Of a DNA stretch of 64,000 nucleotides, positions 61,846 to 64,000 are shown piece after piece (position 1 is the first letter of the stretch; each line of letters begins with the position of its first letter). The DNA is from an uncultured Acetatifactor sp. (GTDB taxonomy: Bacteria > Bacillota > Clostridia > Lachnospirales > Lachnospiraceae): positions 24,049 through 88,048 of the forward strand of contig CAJUCE010000022.1 of assembly GCA_910584865.1 (NCBI GenBank), read 5' to 3'. A program made the position numbers and the translations under genes. The notes below the pieces were generated by a model. It saw only the letters and a program-made list of their open reading frames with translations. It searched no databases and was not told where the DNA came from.

Positions 61846-62703
61846 ATGAGTAAAAACAGTTATCGGATTTACGACACTACGATCTATTATCGTAACAATA
61901 CCGTGGAAGCGCCGAATGGCCTTGATTCCTGGCGGTTTAAATATCCGCATTTTGGAACGCTTCATCGGATCTTCAATATGCTTCGGGCCGAAGGATTCTC
62001 GATTGAAAACGACGCCGAAGTCGCGAAATGTATCAGGCGCGATTACTACATAGGCCGGCGCGGCGATCTGGAACTTTACGCGCACCGTTACCCGGCCGGG
62101 TTTGAAATCATGTTCTTTCAGAATGTTGTTATAGAGAATAAGAGCGGCGGAAGATATGATTTCGATAAATTTCAGAAAATGCCCTATATGATCCGGCTTC
62201 GGTTTATGAAGTACCGCGATAAAATTATCGCCCTTCTGAAATCCGTTGAAGACCTGAAAGACGAATCAAAGGCAGATCCGCGGCTGGCGGAAGAATGGAT
62301 CAAGGCGCGTTATGTGGAAGAATGGCACCACGAACAGAAAGACATGAACTTTCTTCTGTCTGATCTGGACGGCCAGACGCAAGAATCATATAACGGGCGC
62401 GATCGGGACGAAAAGACGCTTCATAATGGCGACGTGAAGTATTTCAGGCATTGGGACGGGCGCTTATACCGTGGCCGCGTCTATCACAATATCAATAATA
62501 TGTGGTGGGTTATCCTTGGCCGCTTCACGGTTCGGAACGTGGCGTCGTTTGAATTGTTCGATCTGACGCCGGAAGACAACCGGCGCCGCCAGGCGAAGCC
62601 GCGGATCCCGGAAGCATACCAGAAGCGGCGCCAGGCAATCGAAGACACCAAAACAAGGGAACTTGTCAACGAACTTCGCCGGCGTGGCGTGAAAGTAGGG
62701 TGA
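61846..62703 (+). CDS. Unknown early element protein, 285 residues
   Basis: Starts MSKNSYRIYDTTIYYRNNTV. A first domain (about 1-125) has aromatic-rich strands (GRRGDLELYAHRYPAGFEIM). The second (about 170-255) contains KYFRHWDGRLYRGRVYHNIN and NMWWVILGRFT. The tail is Arg-rich. No TM. Second gene of the early operon; AAGGAAGAAAGG precedes the start. Similar proteins are expected in related elements, but I recognise no family. Confidence 0.6.
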   Translation: MSKNSYRIYDTTIYYRNNTVEAPNGLDSWRFKYPHFGTLHRIFNMLRAEGFSIENDAEVAKCIRRDYYIGRRGDLELYAHRYPAGFEIMFFQNVVIENKSGGRYDFDKFQKMPYMIRLRFMKYRDKIIALLKSVEDLKDESKADPRLAEEWIKARYVEEWHHEQKDMNFLLSDLDGQTQESYNGRDRDEKTLHNGDVKYFRHWDGRLYRGRVYHNINNMWWVILGRFTVRNVASFELFDLTPEDNRRRQAKPRIPEAYQKRRQAIEDTKTRELVNELRRRGVKVG

Positions 62704-62706
62704 AGA

Positions 62707-62943
62707 ATGGAAGAATTGAAAAACAGCCAGGCAGAAAACCAGGAACCGGAAGTTGAAAACTTCATCGTCAATTATAGCGATGGCACACAACGGATCATTG
62801 ACAAGGGCTTCTTCTGCGAAATCAAGGAAGAAGAAAACGGAGAAAGCGTCTTGTCCTTCATCATGGCGAATTGTGCCGGCCGCGATCTGGAAACGATCGT
62901 TCTTGGTTGCGTCCAGTTGGGCGTTAAGCTGGGAATGATTTAA
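62707..62943 (+). CDS. Small hypothetical early protein, 78 residues
   Basis: An acidic N-terminus (EELKNSQAENQEPEVENFIV) followed by a compact end, GRDLETIVLGCVQLGVKLGM. It starts 3 bases after the previous stop, so it is translationally linked. Unknown function. Confidence 0.6.
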   Translation: MEELKNSQAENQEPEVENFIVNYSDGTQRIIDKGFFCEIKEEENGESVLSFIMANCAGRDLETIVLGCVQLGVKLGMI

Positions 62944-62957
62944 TGGGGGGGTGACAA

Positions 62958-63941
62958 ATGGATTTAGAACATAGATCAATCGAACGGATCAAAATGGCTA
63001 GTGAGATAGCACTTGCACATTACGGAAAACCGATTGTATGTACTTATTCAGGCGGAAAGGATTCTGACGTAATGCTTGAACTATTCAGGCGAAGCGGCGT
63101 TCCTTTTGAAGTACATAACAGCCACACGACAGTTGACGCGCCGCATACGGTTTACCATATCCGCGATAGATTCAAAAAATTAGAAAATCAGGGGATAAAA
63201 TGCGAAATCGAACTTCCACCGGTCAATAAATCGGATCCCAAAAAACGGCGCTTTACTATGTGGAGTTTAATTGTAAAGAAGAAATTTCCGCCGACGCGGT
63301 TAAAAAGATATTGTTGTTCAATTTTGAAAGAAGGTTCTTGCCGCGAAAGAATGATTGCAACGGGCGTTAGATGGAAGGAAAGTAACGCCAGGGCTTCGCG
63401 CGGCGAATATGAGATTTTAGGAAAGACAAAAGCTGATCGAATTACAATCACCGACGCGGAAATGACCGGAAAGGAAGAAGAAAAAGAATATCAACAAATA
63501 GCTATCCCTGGCCTGGAAGAAGAAGTCGGCGAAATAATGCTGATGAATGATAACAGTAAAAGACGGAAATTTATTGAACGTTGTGTATTAAAGGCAAAAA
63601 CCGTCTGCAATCCCATTATTGAATGGGACGAACGCGAAATATGGGATTTCCTGGAATCCGAAAAGATTCAAACGAATCCCCTTTATAAAATGGGATTTTC
63701 CCGTGTGGGTTGTATTGGTTGCCCTATGGCGGACAAAGGGCGGTATTTTGAATTTGAAGTATTCCCGACTTACAAAATAGCGTATATTCACGCCTTCGAT
63801 AAAATGTTAGAAGCTATGAGGGCAAGCGGAAATAAAAAGCCGCGCTGGAAGAATGGAGAAGAAGTCTTCGCGTGGTGGATGGAAGACGCAACAATCCCAG
63901 GTCAAATAGAAATGGAAGATTATATCGCTGGGATCGAATAA
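62958..63941 (+). CDS. PAPS-reductase-family (N-type ATP pyrophosphatase) protein
   Basis: 327 residues. The P-loop-like YSGGKDSDVMLELFRRSG (about 30-47) is the PP-loop of PAPS reductases and their relatives. YCCSILKEG and the C-terminal VGCIGCPMADKGRYFEFEVF add conserved cysteines able to hold an Fe-S cluster or zinc. Such enzymes activate sulfate or modify nucleic acids; element-borne members often resemble DndC-like or IbrA-like proteins. It follows a strong GGGGGGGTGA site. No sulfur-assimilation genes adjoin it. Confidence 0.85.
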   Translation: MDLEHRSIERIKMASEIALAHYGKPIVCTYSGGKDSDVMLELFRRSGVPFEVHNSHTTVDAPHTVYHIRDRFKKLENQGIKCEIELPPVNKSDPKKRRFTMWSLIVKKKFPPTRLKRYCCSILKEGSCRERMIATGVRWKESNARASRGEYEILGKTKADRITITDAEMTGKEEEKEYQQIAIPGLEEEVGEIMLMNDNSKRRKFIERCVLKAKTVCNPIIEWDEREIWDFLESEKIQTNPLYKMGFSRVGCIGCPMADKGRYFEFEVFPTYKIAYIHAFDKMLEAMRASGNKKPRWKNGEEVFAWWMEDATIPGQIEMEDYIAGIE

Positions 63942-63964
63942 AGAGAAAGAAAGGAAATAAGCAC

Positions 63965-64000
63965 ATGAAAGAACACAAATTTGTAAAAGAAACGCCGGTC
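63965..64000 (+). CDS. Next early gene, 5' end only
   Basis: ATG 63965 after AAGGAAAT begins MKEHKFVKETPV and runs off the window. Too short to identify. Confidence 0.5.
   Translation, partial: MKEHKFVKETPV

Larger units (their letters stand above)
55474..64000. mobile_element. Integrated element (prophage or integrative element) in miaB, left part
   Basis: It starts inside miaB and runs beyond the window. Supporting content: a large serine recombinase (57430-59424), an XRE repressor facing a divergent early operon, small unknown proteins, and a PAPS-reductase-family enzyme often seen in phages and elements. Glutamate is nearly always GAA and codons ending CGC/GCC with GGCGCC clusters are frequent, unlike the host part where GAG is common. 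No phage structural or conjugation gene is visible yet, so the type of element is undecided. Confidence 0.88.

Overview
The window reads as a chromosome segment of a gut-type Firmicute of the Lachnospiraceae (Clostridia). This rests on the SecD-SecF fusion, the BlaI/M56 pair, the Mbeg1-like hydrolase, the anaerobe-type cofactor enzymes (QueH, an L-cysteine desulfidase family protein, a CoA-disulfide-reductase/ferredoxin fusion), TTGACA/TATAAT promoters with 16-17 bp spacing, and strong AGGAGG-type ribosome sites. No rRNA, tRNA or CRISPR array was seen.

Layout. 1-6.1 kb: the end of secDF, a BlaI-type repressor with two operator-like palindromes in its promoter, its membrane metallopeptidase partner, and a sugar kinase of the N-acetylhexosamine 1-kinase type. 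6.2-7.5 kb: decayed genes, including a frameshifted Rpn/PD-(D/E)XK transposase-like nuclease. 8-31.7 kb: housekeeping and metabolism: recJ, a DnaQ-like exonuclease with a zinc ribbon, an Mbeg1-like hydrolase, a C26 amidotransferase, a YfhO-type membrane protein, carAB, a solute-binding lipoprotein, two GNAT acetyltransferases, a membrane-anchored spermidine-synthase-like protein, sodA, queH, a broken vanZ, a cysteine desulfidase and argS. 31.7-36.1 kb: an accessory patch of gene remnants followed by small enzymes (zinc phospholipase C-like, Uma2, 2H phosphoesterase, NUDIX). 36.1-54.5 kb: a four-part redox fusion protein trailed by 61-bp tandem copies of its own 3' end, an acetyltransferase, a radical SAM protein, a heterodimeric ABC exporter, a GT-C glycosyltransferase, a response regulator/histidine kinase/membrane-protein operon, an alanine/glycine:cation symporter and peptidase T. 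54.6-55.5 kb: a BrnT/BrnA toxin-antitoxin pair and the first 58 codons of miaB.

miaB is cut right after its TFGC motif. From there to the right edge lies an integrated element (prophage or integrative element) with different codon habits. It carries four rightward unknown genes, a large serine recombinase, a leftward pair with a SWIM zinc finger, an XRE repressor facing a divergent early operon across a fully readable promoter/operator region, and a PAPS-reductase-family enzyme. Its right end is outside the window. A promoter directly followed by a terminator upstream of the recombinase looks like a small RNA gene of about 85 nt.

A recurring theme is short tandem duplication. In-frame repeats of 60, about 51 and 39 bp lie in the soluble linkers of three membrane proteins, and 18-, 30-, 32- and 61-bp repeats lie in decayed or non-coding DNA. 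All family assignments come from motif reading of translations; no database search was possible.
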